64,000 bases of DNA from Nocardia sp. CDC159 (GTDB lineage: Bacteria > Actinomycetota > Actinomycetes > Mycobacteriales > Mycobacteriaceae), in assembly GCF_023740735.1 (NCBI RefSeq), contig NZ_JAMRXH010000023.1, positions 1 to 64,000 of the forward strand, written 5' to 3'. The number at the start of each line of letters is the position of its first letter. Position 1 is the stretch's first letter. Below, in pieces: positions 55,784 through 63,767 of the stretch. The position numbers and the translations under genes are program-made. Below the pieces are notes generated by a model. The model saw only the letters and a list, made by a program, of their open reading frames with translations. It searched no databases and was not told the origin of the DNA.

Positions 55784-56802
55784 CGCGGATCTCCCGCGAG
55801 GAGGGTGGCGGGAGGACCCGGCGCTGCCACGTGTGTGGTGACGTCGTCGCCGAGTTCGCCCAATGCGGCCGCCACCTCGTCGGCGTCGGCGCGTCCGCAC
55901 AGCGCAACGACATTCGGTCCGGCGTCGACGGTGGCGTGCACGGCGACGCCGCACTCGCGCAACCACACGATGCGGTCCAACACGGCCAGCGATCGTGCCA
56001 AGAGATATCGGACGGCCGGTCGTGCCGCGAGCATGGTGGCGTGCATGCCGAGAGCGTTGTGTTCGGCGATCCGGCCGACCAGACCGAGGTCTCCCGCCGC
56101 GATCGCGGCGCGTATCCGGGCCAGATCGTCGGTACAGGACTCGACCCACGCCCGATACAGCGGGGAGGTCGCAGCGGTGTGGCGCATGGCGATTCGACTG
56201 GGCACCGGCTTGGGCCGGTGATCGACGAGGGCGATCACCATCGCCGCGTCGAGGGAAGTGGCATCGATCTGCTCGGCATAGGAGCTGTCGTTGCCCGCAC
56301 ACCCGGTACCGCGGCCAGCATGCCATTCGACGAATCCGCCGTACACGGATCGGCACGCGGAGCCCGAGCCGCGGCGCGCCAGTCGCGAAAGGTCCCGGCG
56401 GTCGAGCGCCAGCCCGTACGCGTGCGCGGCGGCCATCGCCAACGCGGCGAATCCGCTTGCGGAGGACGCCAATCCGGCTCCGGTGGGCACCGTGTTCACG
56501 GTGTCCACCATGGCCCGCGCATTGCTGTCGGCGAGTGTTCGTACCAGATCCAGGAATTCGCTGACCCGGTTTGCCGCGGCCCGGGGCGCCGACCGACCGT
56601 CCACGCTGACGATATCGGCGGCGATCGAGGGGTCCACTCGGACTGTGGTGGTCGTGGGAAAGATATCGAGGGTCATCGACAAGCTGCCGTTCACCGGCAG
56701 GATCCATGACTCGTCCCGCTTTCCCCAGTACTTGACCAAGGCGATATTCGGGTGGGCCACGGCAGTGGCCCACCCGGTCTCTCGCACTCTGGCACCGATC
56801 AT
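55780..56802 (-). CDS. mvaD: Diphosphomevalonate decarboxylase
   Basis: A 340-residue GHMP enzyme forming IPP from mevalonate diphosphate. Family landmarks are AHPNIALVKYWGKRDES at the N-terminus, LPVNGSLSMTL, TVPTGAGLASSASGFAAL (ATP loop), RGSGSACRSVYGGFVEW and HNALGMHATM. It is the first gene of the minus-strand mevalonate operon and is divergent from the prenyl synthase gene across 230 bases. Full length. Confidence 0.96.
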   Translation of the reverse strand: MIGARVRETGWATAVAHPNIALVKYWGKRDESWILPVNGSLSMTLDIFPTTTTVRVDPSIAADIVSVDGRSAPRAAANRVSEFLDLVRTLADSNARAMVDTVNTVPTGAGLASSASGFAALAMAAAHAYGLALDRRDLSRLARRGSGSACRSVYGGFVEWHAGRGTGCAGNDSSYAEQIDATSLDAAMVIALVDHRPKPVPSRIAMRHTAATSPLYRAWVESCTDDLARIRAAIAAGDLGLVGRIAEHNALGMHATMLAARPAVRYLLARSLAVLDRIVWLRECGVAVHATVDAGPNVVALCGRADADEVAAALGELGDDVTTHVAAPGPPATLLAGDPR

Positions 56803-57032
56803 GAGTACTGCCTCGATGTGTTCGGGAATGAAGCACTTCTTTCCGTTTCAGTCAACAATGTGAGCACGATGACAACTGCAATAAAAGTTGGTGTTGAAAA
56901 GTATCGTTCGGCTCGTTGCACCCCAATTCTTTTGGGGTACAGCGGCTCTCGGTCACGACAGAATGGGTGCCAGCGAGCGAGTCCGCGACTTCGGAACTCG
57001 AACCGATAGCGACGCGTAGCTGAGGAGCGCAC
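56803..57032. promoter_or_regulatory. Divergent promoter region, mevalonate / encapsulin-terpene operons
   Basis: These 230 bases separate mvaD (minus) from the prenyl synthase gene (plus) and are markedly AT-richer than the genes. At 56920-56938 there is a short palindrome, ACCCCAA and TTGGGGT around a TTCTT centre, a possible operator that could coordinate precursor supply and cyclase expression. Promoter boxes could not be fixed. Confidence 0.5.
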
Positions 57033-58082
57033 ATGTCGATCGACGGTACGATATCGCCACTGGACAGACAGAAGGCTGACGTTCAACGCCTCCTTTTGCG
57101 GGCACGGGCGAATTGCGAACCGATACTCCGAAATTCACTCGGCAGACTGCCGGAACCATTGCGACTGATGGCTTCGTATCACTTCGGTTATTGCGATCGC
57201 CACGGCACACCGGCGTCGGGCACCACCGGCAAGATGTTCCGGGCGGCACTGACCCTGGCCACCGCGTCGGCCTTCGGAGCAGCGCCCGCCGCCGTGCGCT
57301 ACGCGGCGGCCGTCGAACTGATCCACAACTTCACCCTGATCCACGACGACATCCTCGACGGCGACGTGGAACGGCGCGGACGACCGACCGTCTGGGCGAT
57401 CTGGGGTAAGCCGCCCGCCCTGCTGCTCGGCGACGCCCTGCACGCCCTCGCCATCGAAATCCTCACGGACACACGCGGGCCCGAGGGTCGGTGCGACGAG
57501 GCCGTTCGCCGAATCGAGCAAGCGGTCGTCGACATGTGTCGCGGCCAGTACGAAGACTGCGATTTCACCGAGCGTAGGCCGGTGACCGTCGACGCTTATC
57601 TCGAGATGGCAGCCGGAAAGACGGGCGCCCTGACGGGGTGCGCGTGTGCGCTGGGCGCCCTGGCGGCGGGCGCCGACGTGCGCGTTGTCGACGCGCTCGA
57701 GTCGTTCGGACGCCGGGTGGGCGTGGCCTTCCAGCTCATCGACGACATCATCGGCATCTGGGGGGATCCCGCCGAGACCGGGAAAACGGCCAGCGATATC
57801 GCCGAGCGTCGCATGACCATGCCCATCGTCGCGGCCATCGCCTCGGGCACCGATGCGGGCCGCGAACTGGCAGCGCTGTACAAGCCAGCGTCACAACGCG
57901 ATTCGGGCCGACACGGAATCCCGCACATCGCCGACCTCATCGCATCCGCCGGCGGACGCGAGCGGACGCGTCGCCGAGCGGAGCTGTGGACGAACTCCGC
58001 CATCGTCGAATTGCCCTGCGGGGGAACGCCGTTCAACGAACTCGTCGAGTTGGCCCGCGCAGCGCTGCGTCGGGATCGATAG
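57033..58082 (+). CDS. Polyprenyl (GPP/FPP/GGPP-type) diphosphate synthase
   Basis: A 349-residue trans-prenyltransferase building the substrate of the cyclase from IPP and DMAPP. The first Asp-rich motif is LIHDDILDGD with GRPTVW after it, and the second is FQLIDDIIGIWGD. Residues before the first motif (VELIHNFTL) carry moderately bulky side chains, which does not settle whether C10, C15 or C20 is made. The ATG at 57033 follows GAGGAG. It is the first gene of the plus-strand operon; a family 2B encapsulin gene follows after 44 bases. Family 2B cargo cyclases of the 2-MIB type use C10-C11 substrates, so GPP is possible, but this should be tested. Confidence 0.92.
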   Translation: MSIDGTISPLDRQKADVQRLLLRARANCEPILRNSLGRLPEPLRLMASYHFGYCDRHGTPASGTTGKMFRAALTLATASAFGAAPAAVRYAAAVELIHNFTLIHDDILDGDVERRGRPTVWAIWGKPPALLLGDALHALAIEILTDTRGPEGRCDEAVRRIEQAVVDMCRGQYEDCDFTERRPVTVDAYLEMAAGKTGALTGCACALGALAAGADVRVVDALESFGRRVGVAFQLIDDIIGIWGDPAETGKTASDIAERRMTMPIVAAIASGTDAGRELAALYKPASQRDSGRHGIPHIADLIASAGGRERTRRRAELWTNSAIVELPCGGTPFNELVELARAALRRDR

Positions 58083-58126
58083 CGACTCCGACCCGTACCC
58101 ATCCAAACAACGAAAGAGGTGGACAC

Positions 58127-59554
58127 GTGACATCCTACGACGAAATCGCCGCTCCCCCGGAGACTTCCACGAACGGCCTGCGACAGCGCAGCCTGAGCAC
58201 GGCGGCGGCGCGGAACCTGTCGACCACGACCAAGACCCCGCCACTGATGGCCGGTGTGACCTCACGATGGTTGCTCAGGAAGCTGGCATGGGTCGACGTG
58301 CGAGGTGGCGCGTACCGGGTCAATCGGCGGCGGACCATACGCAGGCGCGGCGGACGGATCGCCTTCTCGATGAACGGCGACGGACAGTTCCAGATCGTCC
58401 CGGAGTCGCTGGGAGAGTTGGCGATATTGCGCGGTTACTCGAACGCCGAGGTACTGGCCGAGCTCGCCCGACAGTTCACGCCGAGAACGTTCGAGGCCGG
58501 CGAGGTGGTCGTGGAGGAAGGTCAGCCGATCCAAGAGGGGATCGTCGTGGTGCACGGCCGCCTCGAGCGCATGGCCATGGGTCAGTACGGGGAACAGGCC
58601 GTTCTCGGCGTGCTCATCGCCGGTGATCACCTCGGGGACGAGGGACTGATGCGGACCGACCCGCTGTGGACCGCCACGGTGAAGGCGGCGACCTCCGGAA
58701 CGTTGATGACCATCCCCTGGTCGACGTTCACCGACGTGATCGAGCGCAACGCCGATCTGCGCGCTCATCTCACCGCCTACCTGGAGAACGACTCGGTGCG
58801 CGTGAATTCGAAGGGTGAGGCCGAAATCGCGCTGTCGGCCGGGCACCACGGCGAGGAACGCATCTCCACCACCTTCGTGGACTACGAGCCCGACCCCCAG
58901 GAGCACGAGCTGTCACTCACGCAGACCATCCTGCGCGTGCACACCCGAGTGGCGGATCTCTACAACGACCCGATGGATCAGATCGAACAGCAGCTGCGGC
59001 TGGTCGTCGAGGAGATCCGCGAGGGACAGGAGCGGGAACTGATCAATCACCCCAGCTTCGGGCTCCTGCATGCCACCGACTACGACCAGCGGATCTCGAC
59101 GTATTCCGGCCCACCGACACCGGACGACCTCGACGACCTGCTGGCCATGCGCCGACGCACCGATTTCATCCTGGGACACCCACGCGCGATCGCGGCCTTC
59201 GGCCGCGAATGCAGCCGCCGCGGCCTGGTACCCGAGGTGAGCACCATCGACGGGCACCGAATCCCCTCCTGGCGGGGCGTGCCGATCTACCCGTGCCCCA
59301 AGATCCCGGTCACCGCGACACAGACCTCCTCGCTGATTGCCATCCGCACCGGGGAGCACGATCAGGGTGTCGTCGGGCTGTACAAGACCGGCCTCCCGGA
59401 CGAGTACGAGCCCGGCCTCAACGTGCGATTCATGGGGATCAATCAGCGCGCGTTGATCGAGTACCTCATCACGGCCTACTACTCGATCGCGGTTCTGGTC
59501 CCGGACGCGGTCGGAATCCTCGAGGACGTCAACGTCGCAGCCCCACGCATGTGA
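58127..59554 (+). CDS. Family 2B encapsulin shell protein, copy 1 (with cyclic-nucleotide-binding domain)
   Basis: A 475-residue shell protein of the HK97-fold family 2B type, formerly annotated as a Crp/Fnr-like protein of 2-MIB clusters. Order: a polar N-terminal arm (RSLSTAAARNLSTTTKTPP, about 21-39), start of the fold (SRWLLRKLAWVDV), an inserted cyclic-nucleotide-binding domain (about 105-215; FEAGEVVVEEGQPI, GDHLGDEGL), then the shell domain (VDYEPDPQEHELSLTQTILRV; RRTDFILGHPRAIAAFGREC; SWRGVPIYPCPKIP; NVRFMGINQRALIEY). In the nucleotide-binding domain the Arg that holds the cyclic phosphate in Crp is replaced by Trp (PLWTATVKA). The GTG start follows AGAGGTGG. The cyclase gene follows after 19 bases. 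Confidence 0.9.
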   Translation: MTSYDEIAAPPETSTNGLRQRSLSTAAARNLSTTTKTPPLMAGVTSRWLLRKLAWVDVRGGAYRVNRRRTIRRRGGRIAFSMNGDGQFQIVPESLGELAILRGYSNAEVLAELARQFTPRTFEAGEVVVEEGQPIQEGIVVVHGRLERMAMGQYGEQAVLGVLIAGDHLGDEGLMRTDPLWTATVKAATSGTLMTIPWSTFTDVIERNADLRAHLTAYLENDSVRVNSKGEAEIALSAGHHGEERISTTFVDYEPDPQEHELSLTQTILRVHTRVADLYNDPMDQIEQQLRLVVEEIREGQERELINHPSFGLLHATDYDQRISTYSGPPTPDDLDDLLAMRRRTDFILGHPRAIAAFGRECSRRGLVPEVSTIDGHRIPSWRGVPIYPCPKIPVTATQTSSLIAIRTGEHDQGVVGLYKTGLPDEYEPGLNVRFMGINQRALIEYLITAYYSIAVLVPDAVGILEDVNVAAPRM

Positions 59555-59573
59555 CACGAGTACGGAGGAAGCC

Positions 59574-60824
59574 TTGACCACATCAACCGTATGGGATGCA
59601 GCGGCCCGCCGGATTCCGTCCGGGCCGACCGGCCTGGGAACGTCCGCGGCTCAGTTCGTTCACGAGCTTCTCGCCCGCCCTGCCAGTAGTGGCGAAGTGG
59701 TCGATACCGCACAGGATGCGGCTCGCCGCGCTCCTGTCGACGCGCCCCGGGAATCGCTGGAAATTCCGCCCATCTGGTGCCCGCTACCGGTCCAACCGCG
59801 CGACGGCGGGATCGTCTTCCAGCATCGCTCGGAGGACTTCTTCCGGCGGATGGGGTTCGACGGGACCACCGTGCGATCCACACCGGATATGTGCACCGGG
59901 GAGCTGGCACGCATGTGGGCGCCACACGGCGATACCGAAGGGGTCCAACTACTGAGCGACTGGCTCATGTGGGCGTTGCTGTTCGACGATTACTACTGCG
60001 ACGACGGCCCGATCGCGCGGGATCCGACGGCATTCAACCATCTCGCCGCCAATCTCATGGATTTCGTCATGAATCCCCGACGAGCAGCTCTCGGCCTCGA
60101 GGATTTCGACGCGTTCGCCGCGAGTCTCACGGACATCCTGGCGCGAGTTCGCCGACGGGCGAGCTCGGAACACGTACTGCAGTGCGCACTTTCGCACTAC
60201 AGTTGGATGCTCGGCGCCGCGTGCGGTGTATCCGATCGGTCCGGGCGCTACATGCGCAGCGTCGACGAGCATCTGATCGCGCGGCCTCCGGATGGGGGGT
60301 CGCTGCCCGCGTTCTACCTCACCGAGGCCGCCGAAGGGACCTGCCTCGACGCCGACACCCGAGATCGACCCGATGTGCAGGCGTTCACGGCCGCGGCCGG
60401 AGCCTTGCTAACGGTGCCAACGGATGTCGCCTCGTTTGCGAGGGAACGTGATCAGCGCAGCCTGGAGTCGAACCTCGTCGAGATCATCGCTGTGCAAAAC
60501 AAATGCTCACGGCAGGAGGCCGTCTATCTTTCCTGCGCCCTTTTGGAGGAGGTGATGGAGTTGTTCGTCACCTTGAAGGGTGTGCTGTCGAGAGGTGCTA
60601 CGCCTGCACTCCACCGTTACCTCGAACAGTTGTCGAACATCGTCTCCGGGACCATCGAGTGGCAGAGGCGACTTCCCCGCTACGCCAAGAGTATAGATGC
60701 TGCGCCACATCGGGTTTCACCCGGACGGCTTTCCGATGCGCCGATTCACGAGGTGTCGGAACGGCGGCTGTTCTCCCGCGTCGAGCCACCCCCCGCCATC
60801 CGCTGGTGGTGGGAATTCATCTGA
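59574..60824 (+). CDS. Terpene cyclase, 2-methylisoborneol-synthase-like (probable encapsulin cargo)
   Basis: A 416-residue class I terpene cyclase. The Asp-rich metal motif is FDDYYCDD (residues 138-144), very like the DDHYCDD of 2-MIB synthases. The NSE motif is Thr283-Asp-Val-Ala-Ser287-Phe-Ala-Arg-Glu291, with Thr in place of the first Asn. Residues 1-65 are polar, Ala/Pro-rich and without clear structure; in family 2B systems such an N-terminal region targets the cyclase into the shell. The start is a TTG at 59574, six bases after a strong GGAGG, giving MTTSTVWDAA. It lies between two shell genes. No GPP methyltransferase is encoded nearby, so the substrate is probably unmethylated. Confidence 0.88.
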   Translation: MTTSTVWDAAARRIPSGPTGLGTSAAQFVHELLARPASSGEVVDTAQDAARRAPVDAPRESLEIPPIWCPLPVQPRDGGIVFQHRSEDFFRRMGFDGTTVRSTPDMCTGELARMWAPHGDTEGVQLLSDWLMWALLFDDYYCDDGPIARDPTAFNHLAANLMDFVMNPRRAALGLEDFDAFAASLTDILARVRRRASSEHVLQCALSHYSWMLGAACGVSDRSGRYMRSVDEHLIARPPDGGSLPAFYLTEAAEGTCLDADTRDRPDVQAFTAAAGALLTVPTDVASFARERDQRSLESNLVEIIAVQNKCSRQEAVYLSCALLEEVMELFVTLKGVLSRGATPALHRYLEQLSNIVSGTIEWQRRLPRYAKSIDAAPHRVSPGRLSDAPIHEVSERRLFSRVEPPPAIRWWWEFI

Positions 60825-60867
60825 CGCCCCGAGGCAAATCAACCAATACTTTCCGAATGAGACCATA

Positions 60868-62289
60868 ATGACCACCCGAGAATCAACTCCCGACCTCTCC
60901 CCCACCGGCCCCGCCGAACAACGCTCGCTGAGTACATCGGCCGCTCGCAATCTCGCCACCACGGTCAAAACCCCGCCGCTCATGGCGGGAATCACCGCAC
61001 GGTGGTTGTTGCGCAAGCTCCCCTGGCTCGACGTTGCCGGAGGCGTCTACCGAGTCAACCGCCGACGGACCTTACGCCCACCCAGCGGAAAGGTCACCTT
61101 CGTCCGCAACGGCCCGGACGATATCCAGATCCTGCCCGAGAGTCTCGCCCAGGTTCCGCCCCTGCGCGGCTACTACAACATCGACGTATTTCGCGACATC
61201 GTGAGCCGTTGCACGACAAGGGATTTCGAGGCGGGAGAGGTGATCCTCGCCGAAGGTGAACCGGTACAGGAGGCGGTCATCGTCGTCCACGGCCGACTCG
61301 AGCGCACCACCACCGGACCGTACGGCGAACCCGCCCTGCTCGGGGTGTTGACCGACGGCGACCGCCTCGGTGACGAGGCGCTGCTGCAGACCGATCCGCT
61401 CTGGACCGCCACCGTCAAGGCCGTCACCGCGGGAACCCTCATGACGTTGCCCTGGCCCGGCTTCCTCGAAGTGGTCGACAACAATCCCGACCTCCGCGAC
61501 CACCTGGCGGCCTACGTCAGTAATTCCGCCCTGCGCGTCAATGCCAAGGGCGAGTCCGAAATCGAGCTCACCGCCGGCCCGCAGGGCGAGGACGAGATCG
61601 CGACGTCGTTCGTCGACTACGAGGTCAGCCCTCGCGAATACGAGCTCTCGCTCACCCAGACCATTCTGCGGGTGCATACGCGGGTCGCCGACCTGTACAA
61701 CGAGCCGATGGATCAGGTCGAGCAGCAGTTGCGGCTCACGGTCGAGGAGATGCGTGAGGAACAGGAGTGGGAGCTGGTCAACAATCCCGAATTCGGGCTG
61801 TTGCACAACACCTCACCCGACCAGTGCATATCCACCCATACCGGCCCGCCGAGCCCGCACGATCTGGACGATCTGCTCGCGATGCGCCGTCGGACCGATC
61901 TGCTGCTGGCCCATCCCCGAACCATCGCGGCATTCGGACGGGAATGCAACCGGCGGGGGCTGGTGCCGGAAACCTGCTCCGAAGACGGCCATCGGCTGAT
62001 GTCCTGGCGCGGTGTTCCGATCTATCCGTGCCCGAAGATCCCGATCACCGACTACCAGACCTCCGCCATCCTCGCGATCCGCACAGGCGAGCGAGAAGAA
62101 GGAGTCGTGGGCCTGTACAAGACCGGAATCCCGGACGAGTTCGAGCCCGGCATCAACGTCCGCTACATGGGCATCAACCAGCGCGCCATGCTGGAATACC
62201 TTGTGACAGCGTACTATTCGGTGGCGATTCTCGTTCCCGATGCCACCGGGATACTCGAGAACGTCAGCATCGCCGCGCCGAGGAGGTGA
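60868..62289 (+). CDS. Family 2B encapsulin shell protein, copy 2
   Basis: A 473-residue paralogue of the shell protein at 58127, colinear throughout: RSLSTSAARNLATTVKTPP arm, ARWLLRKLPWLDVAGG, nucleotide-binding domain (FEAGEVILAEGEPV, GDRLGDEAL, and again Trp in PLWTATVKA), then YELSLTQTILRVHTRVADL, SWRGVPIYPCPKIP and NVRYMGINQRAMLEY. It differs at many positions in the nucleotide-binding domain, so it is not a recent duplicate. The ATG at 60868 has only a weak GAGACC upstream, unlike copy 1, which may set the ratio of the two shells. Two co-expressed family 2B shells suggest a mixed capsid. Confidence 0.9.
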   Translation: MTTRESTPDLSPTGPAEQRSLSTSAARNLATTVKTPPLMAGITARWLLRKLPWLDVAGGVYRVNRRRTLRPPSGKVTFVRNGPDDIQILPESLAQVPPLRGYYNIDVFRDIVSRCTTRDFEAGEVILAEGEPVQEAVIVVHGRLERTTTGPYGEPALLGVLTDGDRLGDEALLQTDPLWTATVKAVTAGTLMTLPWPGFLEVVDNNPDLRDHLAAYVSNSALRVNAKGESEIELTAGPQGEDEIATSFVDYEVSPREYELSLTQTILRVHTRVADLYNEPMDQVEQQLRLTVEEMREEQEWELVNNPEFGLLHNTSPDQCISTHTGPPSPHDLDDLLAMRRRTDLLLAHPRTIAAFGRECNRRGLVPETCSEDGHRLMSWRGVPIYPCPKIPITDYQTSAILAIRTGEREEGVVGLYKTGIPDEFEPGINVRYMGINQRAMLEYLVTAYYSVAILVPDATGILENVSIAAPRR

Positions 62290-62295
62290 CCAACC

Positions 62296-62529
62296 ATGCC
62301 CACCGACAGGCCGGAGAGCAAACAAGGATTGCGGTACCACAGCCCCGCGATCAAACCTTCGCATTACGCCTTTGCCCGCCCTCGTGAACCGGAGGCGATT
62401 CTCGAGCCGGCACCGTACGGCGACTTCACCGCCGGCTGTGAGCGGGCGTGCTGTCGAATCGACGAGGCGACAGGCGGATTGCTGACGAATTTGCTGAGCC
62501 GGATCATCGATCGGCGTCTGTCTTATTGA
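62296..62529 (+). CDS. Small protein (77 aa) at the end of the encapsulin operon
   Basis: I do not recognise this protein. It has 77 residues: a polar, Pro-rich first half (KQGLRYHSPAIKPSHYAF, PREPEAILEPAPYGDF), then a Cys-containing segment CERACCRIDE and a short amphipathic helix LLTNLLSRIIDRRL at the C-terminus. The ATG lies 9 bases after AGGAGG, a site embedded in the last codons of the second shell gene, so it is strongly and jointly translated. Position argues for a role with the capsid, for example minor cargo, a cofactor-binding partner or an assembly factor. Function unknown. Confidence 0.7.
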   Translation: MPTDRPESKQGLRYHSPAIKPSHYAFARPREPEAILEPAPYGDFTAGCERACCRIDEATGGLLTNLLSRIIDRRLSY

Positions 62530-62540
62530 GCAGGCTGTCG

Positions 62541-62566
62541 CTGGCGACGCAATGGGGCGTCGCCAG
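62541..62566. terminator. Hairpin between convergent operons
   Basis: CTGGCGACGC and GCGTCGCCAG form a perfect 10-bp stem with a six-base AATGGG loop. It lies 12 bases after the small-protein stop and 29 bases beyond the convergent HMG-CoA synthase stop. It lacks a T-run but is well placed to end transcription from both sides. Confidence 0.65.
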
Positions 62567-62594
62567 CACCGCTGTCCATCGCACCGGCCGGGCA

Positions 62595-63767
62595 CTAGCA
62601 CGTCTGGTAGATCCTTCGGTGTTCGGCTTGACCCGCGAGTCGATAGGATCCCGTACTCTCCTCGGAGAACAGGTGATCCATGCCTTCGGAACGCGATCGA
62701 GCTTCGTGCAACCGGCGGTATCGGCCATAGGAGATCCTTTCCCTCCGGGCGATAGCGTCTCGGTTCGAGGCCGTTCGAATGTGCCGTCGGTAATCCGGGG
62801 AAACGGTGCCGGTCAGAAATTCCGCCACGCATCCCGATCCGTAGCTCGCCAGCGCTATCGGGCGGTCGGCGAGATCGGTATCCGAATCGAGCAGCGACGC
62901 GAGGGCCAGATACAGCGAGGCGGTATAGCTGTTGCCGACCATTCTGTTGTATCGAGTGGTCTCACCGATGGCCCTTTCGATCTCGGCCGGATCTGGCGTG
63001 ATCCCGTTGCACTCGAGCAGGTGACGATGCGCCTTGTAGGCCATCTTGGTGAATGGCTGGTGATAGCAGAATGCTTGCAGCTCAGCCCATTCGCGACCAC
63101 CCTGCTTGCGGTAGTCCGTCCAGGCCATCTGCATCGCGTCCAGGTAGGCCGATATCGAGTACCGGCCGTCGACCACGGCCGTGCTCCGGTAGGTGGGACG
63201 CCAGAAATCCATCACATCGCTGGAGTGGATTCCCGACCATGGGTCGAGCGTCATGATTCCCGGGTTCGCACTTATCAGCATGGCCACCGCCCCGGCTCCT
63301 TGCGTCGGCTCCGCCGCGGAGTCCAGGTCGTACCTGGCGATATCGGTCGCGATCACCAGGACGCGCTGATCCGGGTCTCGCGTGATCAACCCGGCGGCGA
63401 ATTGAACGGCGGCCGTGCCGGCATAGCAGGCCTGCTTCAACTCGACGACGCGCGCGGTGTCGGGTAGGCCGATGAGCCGATGAAGATACAGCGCCGCGGC
63501 TTTGGCCTCGTCGACACCGCTTTCGGTGGCCAGCAGAACGCTGCGGAGCCCCTCGGTGCCGTGTCGTTCCAAGATCGGCGCCGCGGCTGCCGCCGCCATG
63601 GTGACGATGTCCTCGTCGGCAGCGGGGACGCTCATCTGTTCCTGGCCGAGCCCCACCGTGAATTTCTGTAGCGGCTGTTTCCGTTCGGCGGCGAGTTCCG
63701 CCAAGTCGAGGACATAGTGTGTGGTGGCGACCGACAGATCATGTATACCCAGGTCGATGGCCGTCAT
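62595..63767 (-). CDS. mvaS: HMG-CoA synthase
   Basis: A 390-residue thiolase-fold enzyme condensing acetyl-CoA with acetoacetyl-CoA. Catalytic residues are visible: Glu in LLATESGVDEAKA, the acylated Cys in ELKQACYAGTAAVQ, and His in CYHQPFTKMAYKAH. The start MTAIDLGIHDLSVATTHYV at 63767 follows AAAGGATCC and overlaps the mevalonate kinase end by 29 bases; the frame further upstream belongs to that gene's other strand phase. It is placed apart from the other mevalonate genes, on the far side of the encapsulin operon. Confidence 0.95.
   Translation of the reverse strand: MTAIDLGIHDLSVATTHYVLDLAELAAERKQPLQKFTVGLGQEQMSVPAADEDIVTMAAAAAAPILERHGTEGLRSVLLATESGVDEAKAAALYLHRLIGLPDTARVVELKQACYAGTAAVQFAAGLITRDPDQRVLVIATDIARYDLDSAAEPTQGAGAVAMLISANPGIMTLDPWSGIHSSDVMDFWRPTYRSTAVVDGRYSISAYLDAMQMAWTDYRKQGGREWAELQAFCYHQPFTKMAYKAHRHLLECNGITPDPAEIERAIGETTRYNRMVGNSYTASLYLALASLLDSDTDLADRPIALASYGSGCVAEFLTGTVSPDYRRHIRTASNRDAIARRERISYGRYRRLHEARSRSEGMDHLFSEESTGSYRLAGQAEHRRIYQTC

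Noticed and set aside
59574..60824. Calling the cyclase a 2-methylisoborneol synthase
   Set aside because: The fold and metal motif fit, but no GPP C-methyltransferase is encoded, the NSE motif is altered, and a prenyl synthase is present instead.
58127..62289. Calling the two shell proteins Crp/Fnr transcription regulators
   Set aside because: They have a cyclic-nucleotide-binding domain but no HTH, and are twice the usual length with encapsulin-type flanking sequence.
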